Of a stretch of DNA of 64,000 bases, positions 1 to 11,300 are shown one piece after another. The DNA is taken from contig NW_023503423.1 in assembly GCF_014529535.1 (NCBI RefSeq), positions 5,380,473 through 5,444,472 on the forward strand, given 5' to 3'. A program made the translations under genes and the position numbers. The stretch is from Bradysia coprophila. Lineage: Eukaryota > Arthropoda > Insecta > Diptera > Sciaridae. Each line of letters opens with the position of its first letter. The stretch's first letter is position 1. The notes beneath the pieces were generated by a model that saw only the letters and a program-made list of their open reading frames with translations, made no database searches and was not told where the DNA came from.

Positions 1-2167
1 TTAAATTGAAGCGTGACGATTTTTTTGTGTTCGCAAATAATTCTTATTTGGGAGTCCGATTCTGAAGATGGTTTCACAGCATGTCTTCGAAAATGTACCG
101 CTGATTTTAGAGTTCACAACAAATTTATGGGCAAATGAAATTACAATTTTTGGTTTTAAACAGCTGACAATACAAAATTAGCTGATCATTTTAGAGGCAT
201 TTTGTGGAACAGTTTTTGTTGAAGTCACTTATAACAGAACCATCAATTTCAAATAAGAGATAAATAAACGGTAACGATAAAAAATTCAGCATTGCTATCC
301 CAGCTGTCTCTAGTTATTGTATTTGCCCATCTCTACTTGTTGGGAATCGGTTCAGTTGTATATTATGTCACCAGGACCAAAAAACCGCCTTTCTCGTCCG
401 AAATTTATATTCAGATTCAAGTCCGATCTAAGACGAAAATGTGGAAAAAATTCTTTTCGTTCTGGCTCTTTATCTGATGAGAGAAGGTAACGTTTTTGGT
501 CGCCTAAACATAAATTGTTTTATATTCTTGTGTAGTACCTTGACCTATTACAAGAACTAGCAATTTCTCATAAATTCAGTTGAACTGATAGTTCCAGGAA
601 GTACGCTCGACTTTTTACATTTTGTCATTTGAGCAATAACTCGGAAGTCCACCAGAGCTCACATATAGATAGAAAGACAATATGGTTGTGACATATCGCG
701 AAAAATAAAATGCTTTCCAGAAAAATAGTACATTACATGTGATGCTGCGAAAGTAATTCATTCCATGAGGTAACAAACTAGCAATACTCGTAAACTCAGT
801 CGTGTGTTTTTTGAACAACGAGCTTCGGTAACTGTCCTTTCGACAAGTGTAGAGTTTGTGTATCCGAGCCAAGGGCGAGGTATACAACTACAATTGTCGA
901 AAAACAGTAAAAAGGAGCAAGTTGCTCAAAACAACATGAGTTTGCGAGATTTACAAGGCTGTTTCAGAATTAATGAATTACGTGACACATTCTGGTTGAT
1001 TGTCTTCTTCATGCGAAACGTGATTATCACAAAGGAGTTCACGTAAAATTTACCGAAATTGGTCATCATGAAATGGATCATTACCGCATGTGGCCAATTG
1101 CCATGTAATGGCCAACTTTCGCACGACGTATAGGCAATAAAAGTTTTTTTTTTACTTTTATTAGATTCATCTCGTAAATTTCTTTTTAGTCTATACGATA
1201 AGATTACATACCTTGCCAACAGTACAGATATGCAGGATAAGCTAGACATCGAAGCCGTAAGAAATAGATCATTTTGACGAGACAAATTTTTACTGGTTTC
1301 GTCAAATTAGTTTTTAAATTGGAGTTAAGATTCCCTGGTTAAGAGAGTTATTTGGAAAACATTTGGAATGAACAAAGTCATCTTTTGTAAAAGGTCATCC
1401 TCAATGTATTTAAGAGACATAAAAATCTTCACAGTGAAATCATGTTCCGACGTATAAGTTAGCGTTAAGAAGATATCTAAATTATTAACAAAATGGTGCT
1501 GGCATAATGCTTTATACAAATACGTAGAATAAGTAAATTAAGTTAAAACTCTCTTGGTAGCAAATTGTATTGTTTAAGTAAATCTACACCTTTTTTCACT
1601 AAATAAAATGTATTTACCCTGACTGTCTCTGTCACTATTATTAATTGTCCAGTCTTTACACGAAATATTTATTCTAAAATAAAATTGTTGGTACTATGAA
1701 AATGGGACGTTTTACTACTCCATCACATGCGTTGATTATCTTGAAGTTTCCTTTATTACTTTCCATAGATATTACAACAACGAATGATTGACCAGATACA
1801 ATTTATCTAAGCTTCTGCATAGTGTTGCCTTTCTGATGATGTACACAAATGACTTCACACCATTAGAGGGAGTGGGTGCTAATGGAAACGTGACGTGAAT
1901 GGGTCAATTTTTAAACTTTTTGTGTGAAAGTCAAAAATTAAGTGATTTGTCATTTGTATTCGTTCAGAGCTGACCAATATTGTCTGACCAAGTCCTATGA
2001 CATTTTATCGTTTTACCATTAGAACGACAACAAACTATACATGAGACCAAGCTTCACTTATCTGGTAACGACAACAAACAAATTTCTTAGCTCGGCGACC
2101 ATAACGACCATATAATAACCGAAATTGCACAACCAAAATCTACATTCAAAACTAAGCACTTCATTCA
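1..2167. other. Spacer without a recognised gene
   Basis: AT-rich DNA on the 3' side of the SAM carrier gene. The open frames here (up to 119 codons) show no recognisable domain, no codon bias that I can see, and no splice-linked extension. A diverged copy of an interspersed repeat sits at about 730-885 (listed separately). A minus-strand AATAAA (TTTATT at 1752-1757) lies about 410 bp past the carrier stop codon and could be its polyadenylation signal, but it is far and uncertain. Confidence 0.6.
730..885 (-). repeat. Interspersed repeat, copy related to 13725-13885
   Basis: Read on the minus strand, this segment shares blocks with 13725-13885 on the plus strand: a CTCTACACTT-TCGAAA block followed by ACCGAAGCTC, and later TGAATTACTTTCGCAGCAT followed by a CAATGTAA-like stretch, in the same order and at similar spacing. 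The two copies have diverged and carry unrelated filler between blocks. I infer an old non-coding transposable element family; the class is unknown. Confidence 0.55.
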
Positions 2168-3252
2168 TCAACTGTCGTTAAACTGCAAGAATCGTGAAAC
2201 AACGTCATATGTTCCAAAGAAAACTGCCCCACCTATCGTAATCCATAATACTCGGGGCACGAACCCAGCGAATAATCTGCAAAAGATTTAGATAAAAAAA
2301 GGTTTTCCCGCATCTACTGGGTAAAATTCATATAAATTGTCTCACCCAGTCACTCCTCGATCTTTATATACACTCCGCAGTACCGATGTAATGGCCAAAC
2401 GTGCATTTTGATTTCTCTCAGCCAACATTATTCTTGTCTTTGCAACATCTAGTGGAGTTGTAATGGCAGCGGCTATTCCTCCAGCAACAGCTCCACACAC
2501 AGCAACTGCTGCCGTATTTAATTCCAGGCCTGTGGTCTCAGTCCAGTGGGCTTTTAAATGTTCCCAAATCGGAAATTGGATAAATGCAAAAGGAACTTCT
2601 CGCAAAATGGTGCTGCCGTAGCCTCGGTATAAACCTTTCGTTATACCTTCCGTTCGGTATGCTTCCAGTAATATGGATATGCTACTTGATCGTGTGCTGA
2701 TCGCCTGACGACGCTGTTTAGCTATTTCTACTGGTACTCGAATCAAACACGCCACCTGGAAACGGAAATTAGGTTGAACAACGCGTACAACTCGTTGCTG
2801 TTAAATCGATATTTACCATTTCGCCTATGGATGCTGCACCCATGTGAATGTACGGAGCATATTCTTTGTTTAGGTGCGATGACAACACCGCTTTGATGCT
2901 TTCGTATGTGCAAAAGAACAGTGCAGCTGACGGTGGCTGTTTAGTTGTTTAAATTGAACGTAACGTGAAGTGGTCACTTACCGGTCGGTGCACTTCCGGC
3001 AGCTGCTGCTCCAAGCCCATTGTAAATTCCTCGAAAGCCTCCCGATCGCCACAGACCTCTTTCACTTTGTAGACGAGTTTTTATCGTGTCAATGGGAAAC
3101 AGCGCAACATCCACGACAAGACCAGCTACTCCGCCGGACTTGTAGAGATATTAAAATTTGGGAAACAAACTAAGCCAAAGTCGATTAACACTCACAAGCA
3201 GAGAAACGTAGAATGGTTGCATGCTGTGATTCTGTCCCGTTTCTTGTGTCAT
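2168..3252 (-). CDS. SLC25A26: Mitochondrial S-adenosylmethionine carrier (SLC25A26 family)
   Basis: Imports S-adenosylmethionine across the inner mitochondrial membrane in exchange for S-adenosylhomocysteine, feeding mitochondrial methylation. Minus-strand exons 3252-3196, 3138-2982, 2926-2817, 2755-2346 and 2276-2168 join to 843 nt (280 aa, close to 274 aa in human), all introns GT-AG. Three mitochondrial-carrier repeats are visible, with signatures PIDTIKTR (about aa 34-41), RVPVEIAKQR and TTPLDVAKTR. The second, with RVP-E-KQR, is the form typical of SAM carriers. The first exon encodes only 19 residues ending just before the first helix. For exon 3 an acceptor inside the first GTCAG was chosen because it restores the frame and the family length (GSAPTAALFF); the upstream CAG would shift the frame. 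It lies head to head with MPG, and a shared promoter is likely. Confidence 0.93.
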
Positions 3253-3531
3253 ATTGAAGATTTCATTCACGAAAACTTCGTCAAAACTAAACAAACTATC
3301 GAGGAACACCTTATTCGATATCTATCAATTCCGTCAGTACATAAAAATGACAGTGCGCGCTCTCAGAGATACCATGTCGACTGGTTCACTTTTATCATTT
3401 TGTGTGCGTGATCAGCTGTGAACGTCAAGTCAAAATTTGTTCCATTCAAGTTTCAAAAGATGTTGAAATCCGTTGTCAGATAAACAGTTCATTGAAGAAA
3501 TTCGTCTTGATACATTGAGAACCACAAAAAA
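3253..3531. promoter_or_regulatory. Short divergent promoter region, SLC25A26 / MPG
   Basis: The 279 bp between the two start codons must hold the promoters and 5' UTRs of both genes. No TATA box at a sensible distance was seen on either strand, which fits two housekeeping genes. An E-box-like CAGCTG is near 3410. A shared bidirectional promoter is inferred from distance only. Confidence 0.5.
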
Positions 3532-4403
3532 ATGAAAAGGGCGACAACTGCGGCTGCTGCCGTTAAGAACAAATTGATTAAGAAGAAAAATACTAAAACA
3601 GAAACCTCCGGAGAATCAGTAACTCCCAACACCAAACAACTTAGCAGAGAATTCTATCGTAAGCCTTGTGAAGAACTGAGCAAAGCTCTACTGGGCAAAG
3701 TTCTGGTGCGACAGCTTCCCCATGGAGAGATTATAAAAGGAACCATTGTGGAAACTGAGGCGTATCCAGGCACCAATGTCGATGAAGCATCAGCTTCGTA
3801 TAACGGAAAGGTAACCGACAAAAACCGGGCAATGTTTATGGATCCGGGAACAGCGTATGTTTATATGACGTACGGAATGTACCATTGCTTTAACATATCT
3901 TCAGAAGGTGAGCCAATTTTCGGATGACCTGGTCTATGTTACTTGTATTCACGGTTGTGTGATACTTCACAGGTGAAGGTGCTGCTTGCTTACTCAGAGC
4001 AATCGAACCACTTGAAGAGTACGAGACAATGCAAAAGTTTCGGCAAAAATCCAGAAAAAAGTCCTCAGCTGCAGCATCGAAAAAGTTTCCATTCCACGAA
4101 CTAACGAATGGACCGTCGAAGCTGTGCATGGCATTTGATGTACGTCGGGAGAATTGCGATAAAATGGATTTGTGTACAAGCAGTGAAATGTGGCTGGAAG
4201 ATAGTGATGACAGTCGTTTCAATCGGAAAGAAAATCTAGAAATTGTGGCTGCCAAACGAATCGGGATCGATAGGGCACCAGTGAAGGCTAGAGATAAGCT
4301 GTTTCGATTTTACATTAAAGACAATATGTTTGTGAGTACTGTGAAGCCATCAGAAATTGTACGAGCTGCTCAGTCTGGTAGTGGAGACGAATCCAATGAA
4401 TAA
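3532..4403 (+). CDS. MPG: 3-methyladenine (alkyladenine) DNA glycosylase
   Basis: Base-excision repair enzyme that removes alkylated and deaminated purines. Exons 3532-3907 and 3973-4403 join to 807 nt (268 aa; human 298 aa). Family landmarks: GKVLVR, then IVETEAYPG with the catalytic Glu and the base-stacking Tyr, MFMDPGTAYVYMTYGMYHCFNIS, LLRAIEPLE, GPSKLCMAF, and a C-terminal AKRIGI / LFRFYI block. The N-terminus (about 40 aa) is basic and Ala/Lys-rich, possibly a targeting signal. One oddity: the position of human His136, normally in a DEA-S-H-S/A context, reads Ala here (DEASAS), while the Glu and Tyr are kept. AATAAA (4399-4404) overlaps the stop codon. The 3' end faces CDKAL1, 51 bp away. 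Confidence 0.93.
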
Positions 4404-4437
4404 ATCGTCGAATTGAATTGAATATGGGCCGTTTATT
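4399..4437. terminator. Facing polyadenylation signals between MPG and CDKAL1
   Basis: On the plus strand AATAAA at 4399-4404 includes the MPG stop codon (TAA, 4401-4403). On the minus strand AATAAA is at 4437-4432, 18 bp past the CDKAL1 stop. The two transcripts must end within, or overlap across, about 60 bp. Signals are seen; their use is inferred. Confidence 0.55.
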
Positions 4438-4454
4438 GCTTCCTCACTTTAACG

Positions 4455-6639
4455 TTAATCCGACAATAATTTCCAAGTAAATCGATAAATAACAGCCAAC
4501 AAAACGGCAATGAGCGCATAGTAAAAGTAAACATTTCCTCCTTTATCAGCTAATCCGTGGTCATTAGTTACTAACCCATTGGTCTCCGAATAGTCGGAAC
4601 AATTGGTCGACAATCCATTGGACAATTGATCCATCGTAACACTTTTCGAACTACATGCCAGCCATTCCGCCTCGTCGTCAATAATATCTCCCATCATGGA
4701 AAATTTCGTCGCCGACACAATTTTCACTTTGACCGATTTTCCGAGCAGATTGTCCTTCATTGGCAGCAGAACTTGTTCGTAGTATTTGTTGTGACCGACA
4801 AAGTGTTTCTTGTCGTGCGAGATTTCGGTGACAAGCACCTGCTGATATTCATTGATCTTGTGGTTGTACGGCTCATACGAATAGAATAGGTCCGTCAATC
4901 GTTTCGTCCGAGTCTTTACTAAATTGGCTGGTATACGTGGTAGGCGTGCGGCAGGTGTTCCCGGTCGCGGGAAGAATTGATTGATGAATAGACTCGGAAA
5001 TTTGTATTTTTCACACAGCCTCATAGATTCGTCAAAGTCGGCTTCCGTTTCCGTTGGAAAACCGCAAATTATGTCGGTTGCTATAGTCACTCCTGGTACC
5101 CTAAATGTTTCCGAATAGAGTTTGGCGTTAGTATGGCTGACTGGTATCTATTCGACTGTCTATTTAATCAACTCACCTTTCACGAAGGACATCAACTACT
5201 TTATTGAAATCTTCGCAACAATATTCTCGTTTCATATCGCCGAGCACGGAATCGCTACCACTTTGCACTGGTACATGTAAGAAAGCATAGACTCTTGGCG
5301 TTGCTAAGATTTTAGCAATTTCCTCCAAGTGCTCAAGTATGTACGGCGGATTCGTCATTCCAACTCTCATCATACAGCCTTCCGGTATGACATCGACCAA
5401 TTTCCATAACAATTCCGGTAAAGATGTACCGATATCACGGCCGTATGTGCCTTCATTCGAATGTAGCCATTATAACTCAATTATAATCCAAAATAGCGCT
5501 CGAATCTCACCTGTATCTTCGCTCGTCAACCATATCTCACAGACACCTTCTTCGAATGCTTGTTTCGCTCGGGCAACAATCTCGTCGGGTGGATAGCTGA
5601 CCAAATCGCCACGAGAATGCTTTGTTTTACAGTAGGTGCACTGGTTTAAACATCCGGAGTTGATAGCTATGATCTCGATCAAGGGATTCTTTCGAATTTT
5701 CGGTAGAGAAAGTGCCGCACCAGCCACTCTTTTTCCATTGACCTTTTTTTGTTGCAACAGGCGAACACTGGAAAACAATTCAATCTCTTAGCTAATATGG
5801 CAGAGAAATGTAAGTACAGCTAAGCAAGGTCGAGAACAAAGCGGCAATTTGAACGAGTGGATTTTCACATTGTCCTGCAAATTCGACGACATGAGCATCG
5901 ACGACTTCGTGAAGAAACGCCAAACGTTTCTTCAATAGGTCGTCGATTCTTCAGGAAGTTGTCGATTCTTGTCACAGTTTCTTCACCTTCACGACTAGTT
6001 GTCGATACCTATGTCGTCGAAATTTCCGTACAATGATTGTCTCAACATACTCACTTATGGCCTTTAAGTGTCTCCTCGACAACTTCAACGACTCTGTCAA
6101 TCTGCTGCACTCCCACAATACTCAATCCTTTCAAGTATTCCGATTTCGGTGCTCCAGACGGAACACAACCGGCTACAACAACATGCTTCCCAACACTCAA
6201 ACCATTTTCTATTTCATTGCGAAAAGTGTCTTCCGATGGATTTTTGACCGTACAACTGTTCAGCAACCATAAATCGGCTATGGACTTATCCGATGTTAAA
6301 TTGTATCCATATGCAGCCAACTGACCGGCCATATACTCCGAGTCCGAATTGTTATGAGCACAACCTAAAAAGGAGTATTACTTTAAATGTCTTCGCATGC
6401 ACCATGTAACGGCAAGCCAACAACGCACCCCATGTTTTCAGGTAAATTTTCTGTGTTCCAGGTATTATGCTCTCATAAATTGGCTTGTCGGTAATGCACT
6501 TAGACTCTGGCGTATCATTTGGTTTTCGTTTGCTACGCACGGTCACATTCTTTTTATTTGCGTATCTCTCTTTTGGAGTGATGTCTTGTGACGATATCAG
6601 GTCCTCAATGTCATCAATAATTTCGTTGCACGCAGACAT
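4455..6639 (-). CDS. CDKAL1: CDKAL1-type tRNA(Lys) t6A37 methylthiotransferase
   Basis: Radical-SAM enzyme that converts t6A37 to ms2t6A37 in tRNA-Lys(UUU). Minus-strand exons 6639-6429, 6364-6055, 5767-5511, 5450-5177 and 5100-4455 give 1698 nt (565 aa; human 579). The UPF0004 iron-sulfur domain has cysteines in TWGC (aa 72), NSC (108) and AGC (137). The radical-SAM cluster CLNQCTYC is at about aa 213-220. These are followed by the family blocks [30 protein letters not shown] and [13 protein letters not shown], and then a TRAM domain. The C-terminus is a hydrophobic helix followed by WKLLSD, a tail anchor as in animal CDKAL1 (ER membrane). I chose the ATG at 6639, giving MSACNEII; the open frame continues upstream without another ATG. 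Intron 2 holds a palindromic repeat. Confidence 0.95.
5878..6027. repeat. Hairpin element in CDKAL1 intron 2
   Basis: Arms at about 5878-5915 and 5979-6027 are inverted copies (AAATTCGACGACAT... on the left, its complement ...ATGTCGTCGAAATTT on the right, each with a GTGAAGAAAC block). A short MITE, about 150 bp, is the likely origin. Confidence 0.6.
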
Positions 6640-7135
6640 CGAATTAATGTTCACCAATTTTAGATATTCTTTCACTCAAAATGCAGTCGTTTTAACCTTA
6701 AAAATTCTACAGCTGTGACACATGACCAGTGACAGGAGAGGGGAGGACGATCAGACGTTATAGGTCTGTGAGGTCTGTTCAATTTCATACCATAATACCA
6801 TACGCATACCACTATAGTGGCAGTTGAAAGTACATAGCACTGAGTTGTATCAGTGGAATCACTGCAGAGTAAAATAAACTTTACTCTGTCGTGGTGGAAT
6901 ATACAGTTGCGTCAGATCTGAAAGCACTGTAAGAGTGAGCAATGGGGGACGTTAGCTTGTAGTTAGTCAGATTGAAGGCAAATGCTGGAAAAGCAATAAA
7001 AAGTTGTAGTGCCCGGCTAAGTAAGTATATTTGACACTATGCACTATCAGGGACCTCAATAGATTCAGACCGTGAATGGACTTGAATCTTTTACTCTAGC
7101 TACAGCTACACATACCAAAACGATTGAACTATTTG
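6640..7135. other. CDKAL1 5' flank, no further gene seen
   Basis: Contains the CDKAL1 promoter and the left part of the Cortactin spacer. No TATA box or recognisable coding exon was found. Confidence 0.5.
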
Positions 7136-7345
7136 AAATTTGTCTTTCGTTTTTCTGTCAAGCTTGACAATATAACAAAACAAAAGTTTGAAACAGATCT
7201 GTTTCGCGTTGCTATGTGTAGCTGGCCACATACAGTTACTATGGCTAAATATAGCGACACAGAGGAGACCAAATTCAAATTTTTCTTTTGTTTCATTGTT
7301 AAATCTGACAGAAGAACAAAAGACAAATTTGAATTACGTCTCATT
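7136..7345. repeat. Imperfect inverted repeat (MITE-like)
   Basis: The left arm (about 7136-7220, AAATTTGTCTTTCG, TTCTGTCA) matches the complement of the right arm (about 7250-7345, ending GACAAATTTGAATTACG). Open frames on both strands here are by-products of the palindrome. Confidence 0.55.
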
Positions 7346-7360
7346 CTCGTCGCTATGTGC

Positions 7361-7818
7361 CAAGGCAGTAAACTTTGGGGAGGTCACGCAGACTGTCATT
7401 TTAGATGCGCGGGATAAAGTGGTGAATTTTTTTTTGTATGTAAAATCATCAGACGTGTTGTGTTCCCGCGTATCTAATAAAATGGTGGTCTGCGAGACCT
7501 TCCCAAAGTTTACAGCCTTGATGACAATCATCACAGTAGGTGAATTTTTCAGAGAGATGCTAATATGACGACTGGGTAGTTTCGACGGATAGAGGGAATA
7601 TGTCGAATGACAGTTGAGTTTTTGAAAGAGAATTCAATACATTTTCGCTCAACCAATTTCAAAATCATTCGACATATTCCCTCTATCCGTCGAAACGACC
7701 CAGTCGTCATATTAGCATCTCTCTGGAATTTTTGTATGAAATCCGCCATACATCGAGTGTGTTGTGTAACCCTCATATCTGTATCTGCGTGACCTCCCCA
7801 AAGTTTACAGTCTTGGCT
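7361..7818. repeat. Two MITE copies, one split by a second palindromic element
   Basis: A 160-bp hairpin (about 7361-7521) has ends containing GTAAACTTTGGGGAGGTC and its complement. The same end returns at 7787-7818 as the right end of a second partial copy, with similar interior sequence (GAATTTTT, GTGTTGTGT). This second copy is interrupted by a nearly perfect 175-bp palindrome at 7553-7727 (arms start AGAGAGATGCTAATATGAC and meet around 7640). The order of insertion is visible: the palindrome landed in the older repeat. Confidence 0.7.
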
Positions 7819-8386
7819 ATGTGCAGACAGAGTAATGCTTAGTTTCCTCTTACCAAAAAAGTAATACGTGTGAGAGACAAAATAGAATTTCTTTCAATTT
7901 TTACTTTGTTTATTTGACAGCTCGCTCGCTCACGGCACTCTCACGGAGTATTTTTTGTTGAGTGGAATGTAAACTTAAGTTCTTTATGTGTACCCTGTTT
8001 TCCTTTGGTACACTCAGTACGCAGTTACACAAATCTCCCCTCTCCAGTTTTACCAGTTTGACAGCAACAAAAATGTCATCAACGTCAGACCAATTGAGTT
8101 TGTGTCAGTTTCTTGTGTTTCATCTGTTTTCGTGTTATTTTGTGAGACAACTTTAATTGCAAATTTGGTAATTATTTACCGTTGAAGCGGTACAAGTGAT
8201 TTAAAGTCAATTAATCAACAATTCAATTAATTGCTTAAACGTTCCGGTGATTGAAAAACCAGTTGAAAGTATTTTATTCACACCATACAACCTGTCTGAC
8301 TCATATTAACCGTAACACGAATCATTCAATCTGAGTCTTTCACATCGTCAAATTCGGTTTCGTCAGTTCAGAGTGAGATTTATACA

Positions 8387-11300
8387 ATGTGGAAGGCATC
8401 GGCAGGTCATCAAATCATCCAAGATCAAGAGCAGGAAGATGACGATTGGGAAACGGATCCCGATTTCGTCAATGATGTAACCGAACAGGAGCAACGATGG
8501 GGTTCGAAAACTATTGAAGGGAGTGGTCGTACGGCCGGTGCTATCGAGTGAGTATATGTAGCGGGATTTTCGCTAATCTATTTCACCTGCAAATGCCACT
8601 CTTATCTTGAGAACATTGTTGATAACGACACAAAAAGCTTTAGACATTAATTCGGTTTTCGTGTGGTTAAATGATTCACGCGTAATCTGTCTTCATTTTG
8701 CCATAGCCCGAACGTTGTGGTGAATTAAAAAAAGAAAGAAGAAAAAATCGGTTGAGTGATTCGACTTTTATTTTTGTGATGAGTGGTCGTTCGAAATCTG
8801 AAACATGATAAAACTGCAAGTGAGTAAAATGGAAACTTTACACTTCCTTTATGCTTATATTCATTCATGTCCAGTGTATGTACAACAACAACAATAACAA
8901 TGCCATTATATCTCATTGATAAATGTTATTCAAACATAAAGGAAAGTGTTACCGACCACGCAAAACGCATACAGTGCCATTATTCGTGAACATTGTTACA
9001 CATTCTGTTATTTCGTGTTACCATTCCTCTTCACCGGTTCTGTTTTTCACTCCTTATTTGCGGAATTATCGAAGATTTTTTGAATTGAAAGTTGGATGGA
9101 AAGCTGATCCAATGATCATGGTGTCGCTCTCGCTTTCTTTGCTTTTTCTGTATCAATCTTATGAATGATATCGCCAAAACTTCAGGTGATTTTTTAACTT
9201 TGGGAACCAGCTATCTCCGATTTTAATGAGTGATAGCTCGTTGGATTCGTCTTTCAATTCTAGAAAACACAAATCTTTCACTTTTTCGAAGAAAAAAAAT
9301 ATTTTCTGTGAAAAGCGCTCAAAAGTGAAGACATGTCAGAGGGTACCAAAAACAGTTTTTCGGCAATAACTCAAGAAAAAATTATTTTAAATTGTTGTAA
9401 GTTGTACGATTGTCGGCCTTGGAAAGACTTACAGGTAGGAGTATATGCACTGGCTGCGAGTACATCCACGAGAGTTATGACTAACAATATAAAGAATGTT
9501 CGGAGAGTACCGTTCCAGATGCTGTTCCAGCTGTAGAGTCCCCAGAAAGAAGGAAAAAATCTACATTTTGGCGCCAACGTTTTTCAAAGACTTCTGTAGG
9601 CTTGCAGCACAAAAGTACTACAGCTGCAACATCCCATACTCAGTTCCGTGGAACACCGAAGCTGCAAGGAAGAACATTCACTATATTTTTAGTCATAACT
9701 CTCGTGGAATGAATTGTAGAATGAATTGGAATAACGACTCTTTCACTCTCGTAAATGTACTCGCACCACAGTACGTATACTCTACCTGTAAGTCTTTCCA
9801 AGGCCGATATTCGTACAACAATTTAAAATAATTTTTTCTTGAGTTATTGCCGAAAAACTGTTTTTGGCACCCTCTGACATGTCTTTACTTTTGAACGCTT
9901 TTCACAGAAAATATTTTTTTTTTTCAAAAAAGTGAAAAATTCGTGTTTTCTAGAATTGAAACATTGAAAGGCGAATCCAACGAGCCCTCACTCATTAAAA
10001 TCGGAGACCACTTGTTCCCCAATCGCCTGAAGACTTAGCAATATCACTTTTATATCACTGAAAAATTTTTCAATTGAGAGATCAAGGCAGCTGGTTTGGA
10101 ATGATCAATTTCTCAGTGATTTCTAAGTCTCAGAATTGTCGTCGAGCTTATCAATAAATCTGACTAGGGCTCGGATCAGTTCAAATTCAGATCAAGCAAA
10201 ATTAGTTCATTCGCTTAAGATAGGTCAACTTCAGGTTCAACCTGAAGTTCCCCTGATTGAGATTAAACATTCAGTACGTTTACTGCTGCAGCACCGACTA
10301 GTACAATGAGAACCTAGATGCCCTGAATTTGATAGGCGCCGAGGAACCGGACATCGTAAATTATTAGAAATTGTCTCGGACAACTAACTTCCATCCAGAT
10401 GATAAATCTTGTGTCCTTTCCACACGAGCTTCATGAAAATGCTACTTTCATTACATCTGCACCAGTCATTATGTTATGTCGCTTTTATTCAGCTAAACAA
10501 TCGCTTTGTTGTCCTTCAATTGAGGCTATGTCTTCCAAATTGCACTCAACGCATAGAACCGTAACTCAAAATTTCGATTCGAAATCCGTTGATCTGCCGT
10601 TAAAGTAACTTCCGACAAAGCTTATTTTGAGTACAGCCCTTAACGAATTAACCATTCCAGCATGCAACAACTCCGGCAAGACATCGAACAAGCCGACGCC
10701 AACCGATTGAAAGAAGACATCGAAAAAACCAATCCAGGCTTCGGATATGGCGGAAAGTTCGGCGTTGAAAAAGATCGTATGGACAAATCGGCAATGGGTC
10801 ACGACTACATCGGCAAAGTGGAAAAGCATGCATCGCAGAAGGATTACAGCGACGGATTCGGTGGCAAGTTCGGCGTACAGAAGGATCGTGTCGATAAGTC
10901 GGCGGTGGATTGGGATCACAAAGAGACAGTGGTGAAGCACAGTTCGCAGAAAGACTATTCGGATGGATTTGGCGGCAAATTTGGTGTACAAAATGATCGT
11001 GTTGATAAGTCGGCGGTTGGTTGGGATCATATTGAGAAGGTGGAGAAGCATGAGTCACAGAAAGGTAGGTGGAGGCGTGAATGATGGTTTTTTCTTTGGT
11101 TTGCATTGATTATCCAATCAATTTTAGATTACAGCAAAGGATTCGGTGGAAAATTTGGTGTCCAGGAGGATAGAAAAGATAAATCTGCAGTTGGATGGGA
11201 TTATGTGGAAGCTCCCCAGAAGCATGAGAGTCAGTTGGACCACAAAGTTGTAAGTAACTGGGGAATTAAGATCACGTGGTGTCATTGGTACATGAACTGA

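Noticed and set aside
2927-2940. Upstream CAG as acceptor of SAM carrier exon 3
   Set aside because: It would shift the frame relative to exon 2; the GTCAG 10 bp further restores the frame and family alignment.
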